A stretch of DNA of 64,000 bases from assembly GCA_036346355.1 (NCBI GenBank), contig CM070575.1, positions 60,517,915 through 60,581,914 of the forward strand, read 5' to 3'. The notes below the pieces were generated by a model. It did no database searches. It was not told where the DNA came from and saw only the letters and a program-made list of their open reading frames with translations. Both the position numbers and the translations under genes were made by a program. Source of the DNA: Rhipidocladum racemiflorum (Eukaryota; Streptophyta; Magnoliopsida; Poales; Poaceae). The stretch's first letter is position 1; each line of letters opens with the position of its first letter. Positions 1 through 11,767 of the stretch are shown here, in pieces.

Positions 1-1575
1 GAGGAAGAACGAACAGCCCGTGCATATCTCTCCATATGCACAGTCGCCTCAATCTTGAGGACTTCACAAGAAACACAAGGAGCATATCTAATTCTACCAA
101 CCTGGGCCTCTAACTTCTTCCTAAGCTCTACGTGGATTTTATCCATGTCACCCTTAACCCCAACACACAGCAAGCAACCATTTTGTGACTTAACTAGTAA
201 GTCCTTAGCAAGTTGAGCACACTTGATATTCAAAGCATCATTGTCAAGTTTTAGTTGCTTACAACCCTCACATGAGATGATTGAGTCCTTAGAAGCATAC
301 GATTCAATTCATCATTTCTAGTAGAAAGCTTCTTAAGGTGTGAGCTCATGGCATCAATTTCAGCAAGCAATCTAGGGCAATTATCACGTGAAGCATTTGT
401 GTGAGCTTGAAGAAAACTAGCATCTAAAGGAATAGGATTAATGGAACATGTGCTAGAATTCTTCAACCTAAGACCATCAAGTTCAGAAAGCACACTATCC
501 TGCAAGGTCCTTAGGTTCTCCAACTCCGTAAGCAAAATATCACAGAGAGTACAGCTATCAGAATCTCAGAAGGAACATGATTTAAGTGAAGCTAACTCTT
601 GAGACAAGTTACCTACTTTCTTCTCTAACTCCACACACCTAGCTCTAGCTCTAGCATGAAATTTTTCTAGCTTGCGGAAAGCATCATTGAGCTGGTCATA
701 GGAAGGTACCTCATCTATGTCGATGTACAGCTCAGAATCGTTGACTTCAATGGCGTTTGTTACCATGAAGAACATGCCAGAGTAGTCATCGCTGCCCTTC
801 ATCCTCTCTTGCGGATCGTCCTCGCTCGCATCGCTCCAGTTCTCCATGTCAGAGAGCTCGATGTCGTCCAGCGCGGCGAGGACCCGGTGGAAGAGCATCT
901 TGTTCTTGGCGAAGTTGCGGTACTTCTTCTTTGCCGGCTCACGAGCTGGGGCCTTCTTGTTGTAGTTCTTGTCGGTGTAGTCGTTCTTGCTTGAACCGCC
1001 AGAGTCGTTCTTGCCCTTCTCTAGCTTGGGGCAGTTTGCTTGAATGTGGTTTGGGCCATCACATTCAAAGCAAGTCACAGTGCCCCCACCTCTCTTCCTC
1101 TTTCTCACTCTCGTTCTCTGAATCAGAGTATGTGCAACCAACTGATCGAAGATTGCTAAGGATCTTCATGAAACGCACAAAGCACTCATCAAGACTCTCA
1201 TCAGCGTGTTGTTCAAACTTGTTGTAGTCACGCTTATACTAATCCTGCCTCACCGTGTTGATCTGAGTAGTGCCCTCATGGTAAGCATTGAGGGTCACCC
1301 AGATCTGATGAGAAGATTTCAGGTGAGAAATTCGATCATACTCACTACTGCTTAGTCCCTTTATGAGAATGTTCCTTGCCTTAGCATTCGCCTCAACGTT
1401 AGCCATGTTCGCAGCATTGACGTTCTCATCGGCAGGAACCTCATACGGGAGCTTCACCTTTTGCCAAATCATGAAACCCCGGAGAGTGATGGATGACTAC
1501 ATCCTCGACTTCTAGAATGGATAGTCGATTCCCGTAAATATCGGAGGCTTGGTGGAATACTTGTCCATCGCCATC
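1..1575 (-). pseudogene. Sirevirus-like Ty1/copia gag, degraded, cut by window edge
   Basis: Capsid/nucleocapsid region of a copia retrotransposon read right to left. The start lies near 1573, just inside the primer site, in a short reading stretch that meets a stop. Next comes a UBN2-type gag block (1239-1472), then a CCHC zinc knuckle (C-x2-C-x4-H-x4-C, about 1035-1080; residues CFECDGPNHIQANC). A long acidic and coiled-coil C-terminal part follows (251-535 and 566-900), as in sirevirus gag proteins. Frameshifts and stops near 1140, 1239 and 540 break the frame, so it cannot make full-length Gag. Protease and pol would lie left of base 1. Family assignment rests on the knuckle, the coiled-coil tail and the primer site. 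Lineage is inferred. Confidence 0.75.
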
Positions 1576-1613
1576 GCTCTCGAGACCGGTCAAGATCTAA
1601 AGAGAGCGGAACC

Positions 1614-1626
1614 GGCTCTGATACCA
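1614..1626 (-). other. Primer binding site (initiator tRNA-Met type) of the left copia element
   Basis: On the minus strand the bases read TGGTATCAGAGCC, the usual copia primer site complementary to the 3' end of initiator tRNA-Met. It fixes the orientation of the left element as minus and places its 5' LTR immediately to the right. Confidence 0.8.
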
Positions 1627-2060
1627 ATATATTTAGCATAAAAAACCCAACAATAACAACAACTAATGATACTATAGCCCCACCGTATCACTTCCTCTAC
1701 AAGCCATGATTTTTTAGCATACAAAAAAAATAGAGGAGGAAGGAGACATAAAACCCACCCCTTCACAACATTCTTCCCCTTCCCCTCATTTTCTTCTATT
1801 CCACCTTCTCTCCTGCAAATCTCACCGAAAAGCAACGATTCAAGCCATGCATATCAAACCATTGCATTCACCATCACACTAGCATTCCATTTTTGCAATC
1901 CTATCGTGCATGCACTTTCTCAAACCGTGCATGCACAATCGTTTGGGAAGATCGATTCCATGACCAGTTCCTTCGCATTGGGAGAATCTGAAATAAACCC
2001 GACCCTAGTAGTGGTTTGTTGGGCAATTATGGTTATCAAAACCTTAGGTATATGTGAAGC
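1627..2060 (-). repeat. Probable 5' LTR sequence of the left copia element, outer end unresolved
   Basis: This stretch has no gene and sits directly behind the primer site, where the 5' LTR must end. A clean TG...CA pair and a target duplication could not be found, so the outer boundary is a guess and part may be unrelated flank. Confidence 0.4.
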
Positions 2061-2062
2061 AA

Positions 2063-2193
2063 GAGTAGTGCTTCTATGCATCACCTCCTAATACAAGTTG
2101 CACAAATCTTGAAACAAGCGAAGGGGTAAGTAATTAACATCTACCCATCATTCATGTTTTAATATTTGTGCAACTTTTAAAAAGTGATACATA
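2063..2193. repeat. Foldback (MITE-like) element, left part, split by the LINE
   Basis: Bases 2069-2085 (GTGCTTCTATGCATCAC) and 2095-2107 (AAGTTGCACAAAT) form one arm. The other arm is 2164-2176 (ATTTGTGCAACTT) plus 2184-2193, and continues at 37777-37783 beyond the LINE. Rejoined across the LINE, the arm pairs over 17 bases with one mismatch. No coding capacity. The superfamily is not clear. Confidence 0.6.
2179..2193. repeat. Target site duplication of the LINE, left copy
   Basis: AAAAAGTGATACATA, identical to 37762-37776. A 15-base direct repeat flanking a sequence that ends in an A-run is the signature of target-primed LINE integration. Confidence 0.85.
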
Positions 2194-2203
2194 CACATAG
2201 GAG

Positions 2204-2712
2204 ATGGAAGAGATCCCAGGAACCCCCCGCTCCACCCGCCGCCACTCCTCCCCTCGAGATCCGATAGCGGCCTTCCCTTCCAACCCGGACTCCCTTGATG
2301 CATCGTCAGCGATCCTGTGATCCAAATCGCCCCCTTTTAGACTCCCCTGAACGCCTCTCCTGGAGTTCAGAAGACGATGACGATGAGCGCAGCTTAGAAT
2401 CCCCCCTCTCCGCAGATCTGGCTACCCCAAGGCCTTCAGGTGTTCCCTCTCTCCCAGGGTTGCAGGTCTAAGGGGCGCAGGTGGTTCCGATGGTCGTTAG
2501 CCCTTGTGGTCGGGGTGCGGAAGCATCCTTGGCCAAGCTGCCTACCTGTGCCTCAACTCCACCCGTGTCGGTCGGAGGGTCCAAGCGCATTGACACTTCG
2601 GATGCTGCCTCCTTTAAGGCGCTCAGAAAGGTAATCGCGATTAAGGAACCTGCAGCCACTTTCAAGGAAGTCAGAATCGCTATCCGGCACAAGATCTCTG
2701 AACGGCGATTTA
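2204..2712 (+). pseudogene. LINE ORF1, N-terminal part
   Basis: Likely start ATG at 2204, ten bases into the element. The first 38 codons are Ser/Pro/Arg rich and end in a TGA. An acidic Ser/Asp stretch follows near 2380, and an open stretch from 2481 ends in a basic, charged segment (about 2610-2712) before the MITE. Such low-complexity N-termini are usual for ORF1 of plant L1 elements. At least one frameshift separates 2204 from 2481. Confidence 0.6.
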
Positions 2713-3104
2713 GGTCCTGTTTGGAAGCAAAGTTTTTCAATACCATGGTATTACAAAGCCATGGTTTAGAGATTGTTTTGGCATAAATACCATGGTTTCA
2801 TCTACCACCATTGAAACCATGGTTTTTCTTGGAACTACAAACTGTTTGGCTACAAAGTCTTTTGCATGGTATTTTCAAAGTATTGACACCTCTCACTCTC
2901 TACACCAACACCAAAAGCCCAAAACTCCACTTTGAGTGGAGTTTTCAATACTCCAAAAATACCATGGTATTGGCAATACCATGGTATTCAAAACAGAGTT
3001 TTTTGGGTTGCTTCCAAACACCATATTGCCAAAAATACCATAGTATTCTCCAAAACCATGGTTTTGCCTAGAAACTATGAAAATACTTTGTTGCCAAACA
3101 GGCC
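2713..3104. mobile_element. MITE with GG(T/C)CCTGTTTGG termini, inside LINE ORF1
   Basis: About 390 AT-rich bases with imperfect terminal inverted repeats. The left end is GGTCCTGTTTGGAAGCAAAG. The right end, reverse complemented, is GGCCTGTTTGGCAACAAAG. The interior is full of short CCATGG palindromes (ATACCATGGTATT and variants). No coding capacity. A clean target duplication was not found, so a Tourist/PIF or hAT origin cannot be decided. It interrupts ORF1 and changes its frame. Confidence 0.65.
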
Positions 3105-3924
3105 CGCGCAGCCTATCGCCACAATTCCCACTCCCTCGCCGCAATTGATGTCGGAGTGGACGTTGGTCAGGGCAAAACGTTCCTCGAGAAGAGACAGGGT
3201 GACCTTTGCTCCCAGCATTAACCCCCCACCGACCGTCTCACCGAAGGGACACTTCCTTGCCCTCTTTAAGGCACAGACAGCAGGGAAATGTTTTCGTTGC
3301 TTGGCTTCAGACCACTTCGTTTCAGCCTGCAGAGACCCACTGCGTTGCCTGCTCTGTAGGGGGTTGGGGCAAAAGGCGCGCTGGTGCCCCTCTGCCCGTT
3401 CCAAGGATCGGCCGGCTTCCAATCCAGAGCGGCAAGCCATGCAGGCGCCACCGCCCAGGCCGGGTGATCCTGGCAACAGGCCAGGCCAAACCCGCCGCTT
3501 CGCTCCTGCAGCGGTCGATTTCATCGGCTCTGAGCAGGACTACACCAGATCCGCTGTCCAGGTCCTCATCCTTGGCGACATTGAGACTAACATTCGACAG
3601 GTACAGAGGCTGCTTGCCGATCACTACCGGATGAATAAAGAGGATTTCAATGTGGCCGTCAACTCCGACAGATCCTACTTTGTCCGCTGTAGCTCTCCTG
3701 AACTAAAATTGGCCATGTTGGCTGATTCAAGATTCTCGCAGGAAAACATAGGCTTCAAGGTACTCGTGTGGACGCGCTTTGTTCAAGCGGAAGCTGCACA
3801 GCCCCGCTTCAAAGCTCGATTGTGTATAGAAGGCCTGCCATGTCACGCTTGGACAATCAGTGCAGCAGCCTCACTCCTCAGTGATGTTGGCGTGGTCATT
3901 CCCTTCATTGAGGAACCAGCCAAC
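3105..3924 (+). pseudogene. LINE ORF1, zinc-knuckle and nucleic-acid binding segment
   Basis: Open reading from the MITE edge to 3924. At 3289-3332 lies a CCHC knuckle (CFRC...H...C, spacing C-x2-C-x4-H-x4-C). A second, degenerate knuckle follows at about 3340-3382, where the expected His is Gln (CLLCRGLGQKARWC). Downstream, about 3540-3920, is a segment resembling the DUF4283/zf-CCHC_4 region of grass LINE ORF1 proteins. ORF1 proteins coat LINE RNA in the ribonucleoprotein. The frame runs into the LTR-type element at 3925 and acquires foreign codons. Confidence 0.75.
3920..3924. repeat. TSD CCAAC (left) of the 6.3 kb element
   Basis: Matches 10226-10230 exactly. Removing the element and one copy lets the LINE ORF1 similarity continue. 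Confidence 0.8.
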
Positions 3925-6900
3925 TGTAAGACCCTCACTTTTATGCTACAGTGCAAACATAAAAGCAAGGTTCTAATGTGCATACTGTGCCAGTCTCATG
4001 ATCAGTAGCTAGCACGCACAAACACAATTTGGAAATCACAACCATACAAAAGTTTCATATTTTATTACAGCGGAAGTATTGATACAATATGACCGAGAAG
4101 GTCGACTAAACATAGCCAAAAGAATCAGATGTCTTGTAGTTTTCCACATAATCCACAGGCAACTGACAAGGTAAAGCCTTAGAAAGAATCGTCGTTAACA
4201 ATCCCGTTTTCCTGCGTCAGAGTAACTGTCGAGATATCCTGTCTAAAAACAACAACGATAGCAAGGGTGAGTACATTGCGTACTCAGCAAGACTTGTAGT
4301 GTTTGCAAACCTGAATTATATGCAAGCTGAATAGAAAGTGGGTTTCTACGGTTGTTTTGCGTAAAGCGAAGATTTGAATTGTAAATACTGAATAGTAATG
4401 GAAAGCATAAACTGAATTTAAAACAGTTTGATAAGTAATCAAAATATCAAGTATTGACAGAAATAACAATAAATTACTCACGGCCCTTTTGTGAGTAAAG
4501 ATAACGGAAAAGACCCTCCATGGTCTTATACGAACAAATATAACAATAAGTGACATTTAACAAATGTGAATCACTTTCCAAATCATTTTATCAAGAGTTT
4601 TAGAAAATAGAAAACAGCTAACTAGTGTCAGTTCGCCAAGTCGTCCATGACCGTGGACACGGCTATTCGAATAGTTTTAGACTCTGCAGAGTTGTACAGC
4701 TTTACCCACAAGATATGTTCTCCCTTTTTGCAAGCTATAAGACACACTTCCTTTGGTATGTCCGCGAGGAGTTCATAACGAAACTGTTCGATTACTTGAA
4801 CCTTAACTTTGCACTAGCCCGGTGGCGTTACCCACGACTATGATGGAAGCAAACAAGCGGTGAAGCAATAGTATTCGAGAGCCCGCGGCTCAAATGGTAC
4901 AACAACAGCTCAATTCATAGCCGGCGTACACCATTACAACGGCAGATGCCAACACCTCGGTGATGACACCTCCCTCGAGCAAACCAATATCCGGAATGCC
5001 CGTGCTACAACTGCCTACCAATGTGCAAAGCTAATTCCCAAATAATTTAATAAGTTAAGACTGTCCCATTCCAGTACTTGTGGATGTACGGTTTACTTGG
5101 ATCATGCAACACTACGTTCGGTCCTTAAAGTGACATGGGCGATAACTCCACCTAGCTCATTACCGCGTTAAAACATGTACAAGCGGCTGTGCCAATAATC
5201 ACCCACATCAAAACAGTAGTTTTATTTTCATTTTTACCAAACTACCAGTATCCTTTACTGCTTAAATAGACCATAAAAAGATTCATAAAGAATGATGTGT
5301 AGGTGTAAATGTTTCTGACATTAATCTAAAGCAGAGCTAAGCACATATATGTAAATAAGCGATTATACCCATTCTGTCAAAATGAACTTAACCATTCCTA
5401 TGGTTGTCATGGATCAGGGGTCAACGGTAATTAAGGAAATCCATCAGTATGGGTCATAACTACCGAGTAACACAAAATAAGGATTTATCGAAATATAAGC
5501 ATGCAGGAAGATTCTTAATCACATTTTAGTTGATTCTGAAATCTGGGTTCAAAATGCTCAAGGGGGTGCTTGCCTTGCTACTTGTTGTCTTTAGCGACGA
5601 AGTTGAAGACGTCATCTTGAGGTTGTTGACGACGAAGTCCGAGACGTCGGATTCTACACGTCGTATAACGAAAAAGATAGCAAATAGCAAATAACACTTT
5701 CAATAAGGGCAAAAGGAAATCAGATAGAAAATCAAATAAGCAATCATTACATAAAACAAGCATGTAAGTAAGTACTTTCATGTTATAGTCTTTTATTATT
5801 TGATTAACGGTTTAAGGGTTGCATCGCATACGACACATATTCCTTATGATTCATTCTATTTTATTTTACGAATTCAGGAAGCTAAGATTGTAAGATTAAA
5901 TATACTAAAATTCATTTTCAAGGTGTGGAGCTGCTTATACTAATACTGATTAGTATATATAATAGCAGGTGAGAAAGAGTCAATGCAAACTGCATGGTTA
6001 AACTTTGGCATATGTATTGATACTACAGATTTTATAATTGGTCTTACGTAGGGTCAAGTCTTTAATAGGATTCAGATGCAAAGCAATTTATAATATAAAT
6101 GATTTTATATATAAAATGAGATAATAATGCCTTAAGGAGTATTCTAAGGTAAATTTTACAGGTGTTAGTCCCTATTGCTGATGTTCTATTTATCAAATTG
6201 AAGTATGTACCAATCAGAAGCTAAATGTACACTAGGCATAAGGTTTAATTTATTCATGATAACAAATTGAACTGGTGTTAAGTTTAATTATCACCATAAT
6301 ATCAAATGATCGTGTTTTATAAATTATATCTAAAACAAGTTGAACATGTATGTCTATCCATATAGGTATCGTGATTATATTCTAAGCGTATGTTTTTTTT
6401 TTTTATGGATGTAAGACTATTTACTAACTTAATTTGATCTTCAATCAATTCTATAAAATTCTTGCATACTTGGAATACTTATTTTCTTAGAAACAAATAA
6501 CATCATTATTATTCCTATTATCTCTTTTTATTTTTCTCTCTCTTCCAAATCCATTCCCCACTTTTCCTTTTCTTTTCTTATCCATTCAGCCGAATGGGCT
6601 CTCTCTTCTTCTAGCATCTTCCTCATCCTTTCCCCATTCTCCCGATCTCCTCTCTTTGGCTTTGCCCTACCCGACCGATTCGCCCATGCTGCGCCCCAGG
6701 CTGGTTCTTGTTGCCTTGGTTAGCCCTCGTGCCGGCGCCGCGCTGCTCCTGTCGGGACTTCCTCTTCACGGGCCGTCGCTGCCTCCGGCTACCACCGGCT
6801 TTCGCGGAGGAAAGCTTCCGCCGCCGAGCCGGTGCTTGGGCTCCTTCGGTGCGCACCTGTGGCCCGTGCCTCGGCATCTCACCGATCCGTCCCCTAACCT

Positions 6901-9900
6901 TGGCTCACTCTGGTTTTTACCTTTCCCCTTTCTCTTTAATAACTGGTAACACTACCCTTCTTATTACTTATTAGGTGGACCATGGATTAGAGGTAGAGTT
7001 CATGCTTCGGATTACTATTTACTTGCGCTGGCTTAACTACTGTCGATCTCTACTCCCTTTTGCCTTTGCCGAGTACAGCTAAATGTGATGCATAAACTTT
7101 AATATTTGCAATAGGATAGGTTTTGATCTGTCTCAAAATTATTTCTTATACTCGTTTCTGGATTAATCGACTATATTAAGTAGTTTTAATTATTAATTTG
7201 GTGTCTGTCACTGTGGGGGTAAATGAAATAGTTAAGAGTTTGATGATGCAAGAGACTTTGATCCCTAACAGACTATGTATAGAATAAGGTTTTGCTTGAT
7301 TCTGCATGATCTAATGGCTTGTATGGATTAATAATAGCCTCTGTTTATTGAAACGCTTATTCTCAAGAATGGCCAATCTAAACTGCTTAATATGTAAATG
7401 GAATTGATATGGAGCATGAGCTTGAATACTCCAGGTAGTATACTGATAATTTGCATGTGTTAAAAGTTCAGAGTAGTGTTTGTATGCATGTATTAAACCT
7501 TAGTGTAATTATCTAATGGGGTTCTTACCCATTTTAGATGCTCTAGTTATGAAATAGTGCTAACCAGACATATACTTTGGTTAATAAGTGACTAGTATTC
7601 ATCTGAGTTGGATTCCTCTGAGCTACAGAGGTCAACATGTATTGGATTCTATTAATTGTTGATGTGTGTGTATTCTGATACCATGAGTACTATTTGTGCC
7701 ATACTCTGACATATCATAAATTGGTTATATGCACAGTCTGCTTATATAATTTGGTTACTTGTCAGGACCCGAGATGATTCTCGAATATGGATTTAGGGCA
7801 TAATGACAGAGACTTTGGATAGATTATTTAATAGATGATCCTAATACCATTTACTACAAACTGATGGACCATAAACAGATTGGCTTAGTAAATGATAAAT
7901 TGATACTAAGTCAAATAGTGGGATTATGCTGGTTAACTTTAGTTGGATGACAGACAATGGTATCATGGCGATACCTGTGGTTATTGTCACTTGCCGGGAG
8001 TGAGACATAACCATAGGGACGTATGATATCGCTTATTTGCAACCACTAACCGAGAGGCGGATTTAGTTTAAACATGGTCAATGATGCAAATAATAACGTT
8101 GATCGATGGATGATGCATGGGTTGGATGGCTCGCGATGATGCCCTAAGCTTTGCTTGTGCGCCGGGGGAGCACGAGTAGGCTTTAGGGAACGTACGATGC
8201 AACCCCCATGACACAAAATTTAAAGCTGAGACCAATCTCTTATTCACTAAACATCTTTTCTTTAGTCGGTTTTGCTATTGCTAAAACCGTGTTTTCATAC
8301 TGGTGGTTCATCGGATTGAGTTATTACCTTTGATGAAAATGAGATGGGGGTTATCTCATTGTCGGAATTGATTTGATGAAGGGGTAAACTTGCTCCTGTC
8401 TTCGTGACTTCTGGGTCTCCTCCTCCTCGTTGGTTTGGTGGCAGTCCTCCTGGGTATTTGAGGCTCCTGAGGCTTATGTTGATAGTGCCCTGGGAGTATT
8501 GTTTTGTACTGGGGCTTATGAGGCTTGTGTGGCTTTTATAGCTACAAGATGGGCGTCTGTGAGGGTATGAAAAAGAGCTGGGTCTTGCGGCTGGATTGAT
8601 TCTCATTAAATTCTTGTCAGGGTAATAACATGGGCTTAAAACCCAACGTACTTGATTGGCTGGGTATTGCTTTAGAGTGTTGGTCGGTCGGAGGGGTGGC
8701 TTGGTTATATTGCTTATGTGGCTGGATCTTGGCCTTGACCCATGTGCTTGGCCGGCTGGCTATTCTGAGGAGTTCTGGTTGGGTCTAGAGTTCTTAGTCG
8801 GCAAGGAAAGCCTGGAGGCTTACGTGGGTCTCTAGGCTCTGGAGATCTCGGTTGGGCACCCTCCTTATCTTGTCAGTGTAATAATTTTGGTTTGTGTAGC
8901 TTATATGGCCGGCTGGCCTTAGCCCATGCTTCACTTTGGTTAAATTGGTGCAGGGCTTTCTTGTGTGGTGCAGCGACTTGCTTCGCACCTTCTAGCTTCT
9001 AATTTGGTTGCAGGAACGAGTTGTGCTGTCCCTTGCACAGTACCGTGGCTTTATCTCCCCTTTACTGCCGTACTGCAGTAAAATATAATTCTATCCCGCG
9101 ATATTTCTAATATTCGCGTCTATGGCTCAACAGGTTTGTTAATTGCCGAATGATGCAAAACTAATCGCGAGAGGAGCCAGATTGGCCCCCGGACAATCTA
9201 GGGTACCTCACTGAGCGATTCACTTAGCTGACGGCAATCCTTTTCCTTTTCTATTTATTTATTGTCCTTAATTTATTGCATTTATTTTATTCTCATACTT
9301 ATACAAATGCAGTTGATTATGCAGGTCTAACAATACAGGTCTAGTCAGCACGGGAGCCGTAGTTTATAGTTTTGTATTTTACTTTTTGAGATGTAGTTTG
9401 TAACCAGATGTGTAATTAGATGGTTATGTGAGTGGTAATTGTAATTGCATATGTAGTCGAATGATTGTAAGAGTTGTATTCCATATAACTGTTGTATGCC
9501 ATTGTAAAGATCTTTGTATTTCCTTTTTATTGTAAATGTAAACTACGGTGTATCAATAAACAATGTTGTTGTTTAAACTCATGTAACGAATGATTTGGAT
9601 CAGGAATGATAATGAATTCACTTTATCTGTTGATGTACTATCTCTAATCCGAGTTATTAATTTTTTGTAAATTTTCGTGAACAAGTATAAGGTTACTGAG
9701 ATTACATGTAAAAATCCTAGGTGCTGGAAACGTCTAGGATTTGCTACAAAAATCTGACAATGGTTTTGGTCAAAGATAAGGTTCCACAATTATTTTACCT
9801 TATCAACTTGCAAATGGTTTCACATATTCTTTTGACCAGCCAAGGATAAATTCTATGGCATTCTAAGGTTATCCAAAATTTACTATGGTAATTTTTATCT

Positions 9901-10225
9901 TTTACTATTTTACCATTTTATCTTTTACTTCTTCTCTTTTTACCAATTCACTTTTCAATGAAGGAAAATCAATAAGTGGTTTTAGAATTTCAGAAAAGAT
10001 GTTTATTCAAAAATTAAGATCATCTCTGAATTTCATTTTATTAATTTGTTCTTTTGGAAAAGAATTTTCCAAATCGAATTTACTCTTTATCAAGTTTTAG
10101 GAAAAAGAAGTGAGGTTAATAAATTTCAAATCAAATTCTTGATTTCAATTAAAATTTCTATTTAATTTTATTTTTAAATCTTAAATTTTATTTTTTTCAA
10201 ATTTTGAAAATAGTGGGATGTTACA
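3925..10225 (-). mobile_element. 6.3 kb non-coding LTR-type element (gypsy-like long LTR or LARD)
   Basis: Bounded by TG (TGTAAGACCC at 3925) and CA (GGGATGTTACA ending 10225), with short inverted ends TGTAA(G/C)A, and flanked by the 5-base duplication CCAAC (3920-3924 and 10226-10230). On the minus strand it begins TGTAACATCCC, followed by an AT-rich stretch. Near 4290 it carries a segment (GTACTCACCCTTGC), and near 4070 a CGCTGTAATAAAA polyadenylation-like region, recalling the 3' part of long grass Ty3/gypsy LTRs. No retroviral protein is encoded. A CT-rich then GC-rich block (6536-6900) and an AATAAA-bearing tail (about 9300-9580) read on the plus strand, so a second LTR of opposite direction may be nested inside. 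It could be a very long solo LTR, a LARD, or solo LTRs nested in each other. Confidence 0.65.
6536..6960 (+). other. CT-rich leader followed by GC-rich block inside the 6.3 kb element
   Basis: A pyrimidine-rich run (6536-6640) leads into a GC-rich, Pro/Ala/Arg-coding stretch without a recognisable protein. In long grass gypsy LTRs such a block marks the transcription start and leader region. Small open frames on both strands here look like composition artefacts. Confidence 0.4.
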
Positions 10226-10230
10226 CCAAC

Positions 10231-10957
10231 GAATATGAAACGGCCTGCTTTTGTGTTTGGCTTTGGGTGGAAGATTTCAACCTCATTCCTAAAGAAGCAA
10301 GGTTCTATATGAGAGAGTTCTATGAGTCGGACTCCCCTCCGACGCATTTCCCTGAGCTGGGCTTCCATCGCCAACCACCTCAAGTAAGAGCGCCACCTAC
10401 CTTCCTAACCTACAAGATCATCATTCATTTGGCGCAGGTGATGTACTTTGACCCTCCTGAACGTTCGGGATCGCCCACCCGATGTGGTCTTAGCCCGGGG
10501 CACAGCAACATCAATGGAGAGATGTCCGATGCCTCCTCCAATGAGGAATGGCCCAGAAAGTCCGTGTTTCCTTGGATTCTAGGGGTAGTGGATGGGGCGA
10601 GGCAGAGACGACCCTCAGTGCACCAGCGTCTTCATTTCTGCGAACGAGATTGCTCACCCTCGGAGGGACCAGGTAGGAGAAGAAACTCTGGCTAGGACGA
10701 CCCTCCCCGGGGCAGCCACCCCGACCGCCGCCCCCAGTTGTCCTCCAGTCGCCAAGCGCACCAGGGGACAGGCCGCCACCAAACAGGGAGTAGAAGGAGG
10801 TCAGCTGGTTCCTTCAAGGCCCATGCTGGCATTTCCTCTGGAAACCCCTTGCCCCATGGCCGCCTTAACCAGCGGCAGAGGGGTCGCTCCCCTTTGCGGA
10901 GTGGACCACCAAGCAGGGAGAGGACAAGATCCCCCTACAGGAGACTTTACTCATAGG
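10231..10957 (+). pseudogene. LINE ORF1, middle segment after the 6.3 kb insert
   Basis: Reading resumes directly after the duplicated CCAAC with a segment (about residues YETACFCVWLWVEDFNLIP) resembling the region after DUF4283 in plant LINE ORF1. An Arg/Ser/Pro-rich basic linker follows, ending near SPYRRLYS at 10956. An in-frame TAG occurs near 10693. The hAT element begins at 10958. This piece is basic and probably RNA-contacting by analogy; that is inference. Confidence 0.7.
10950..10957. repeat. TSD of the hAT element, left copy
   Basis: CTCATAGG, paired with CCCATAGG at 15512-15519 (7 of 8 bases equal). Confidence 0.7.
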
Positions 10958-11505
10958 CAGGGTTTTTTTTCCGGCGAAATTTCGGCGATATTTCGCGAAA
11001 TTCGGTATTTTCGGCCCAGACCGGAAGATGGGCCTCTCGCTTAAAAAATTCGGCCCAGTTTGAATTTTTTCCTACTGCAAACTGGTCTCATTGGGCCTTA
11101 GCTTCGCGTTTTAGGGTTACACCCGTTTCCTCCCTCCCCAGTCCCCACGCGCGAGCAAAACTTTTGTCGGCGGCGGCGCTCTGGACTGAGGGTTGAAGCG
11201 ACGGCGAACGGGCGAATCAGCGTCGGTGATTGGGTGTCTGCGCCGGACTTCCCCGTCCCGGAGGCCGGAGGCCGGAGCAGGAGTTTTGCCGTACGCCGAC
11301 AGGAGCCGGAGATTTGTTGCCTCGTCGCGCCAGGGTCCTCTTCCTCAAGGTACTGCTCTGCCCCAGTACTATCTTTGTACACTTGGTGTTAATCGGCAGT
11401 TTATCCCGCACTTAATAAACACCTGAAGATGTTGTATGCTTGTATTTCAACCTTAATAGTGGTTATGCATGTCTGATGCGTATGGACCTATAAGATTGTG
11501 TAAGA

Positions 11506-11585
11506 AATGGTTTTCTATCAGTATGTTATCATGGTTAAAATTACTCTAAATTTCATTTCATGGGAAACGATCTGAAGCCTTTGTA
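11506..11585 (+). repeat. Diverged direct repeat flanking the cargo, left copy
   Basis: AAATGGTTTTCTATCAGTAT and TTCATGGGAAACGATCTGAA recur in the same order at 15250-15325. The two blocks are separated by different filler in each copy. The copies bracket the gene-fragment cargo of the hAT element. Confidence 0.7.
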
Positions 11586-11767
11586 TCAACTAGTATATTG
11601 CCCGTGCTAACGCTACGGCGATATTTGGTAATACAATTTAAATAAACAAAAGGTGTTATATATTTTGGTAATCAAGTGTAGTAAGATGTGCACAAAAGAA
11701 AGATAGAGAGAGTTATTATATCGTTGATTACACAAGCAAGTGCATAAAGTAACATAGCAACTTAAGG

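Noticed and set aside
2932..3105. N-terminus of a 358-codon frame reading through the MITE
   Set aside because: The first 58 codons are MITE sequence. The real ORF1 segment begins at 3105.
6623..6974. Arg/Pro-rich small frames as a possible captured gene
   Set aside because: The block fits the GC-rich leader of a long gypsy-type LTR. No domain or splice structure.
10738..11044. Plus-strand frame running across the hAT border
   Set aside because: It starts in LINE ORF1 and runs by chance into the hAT end. It is not a gene.
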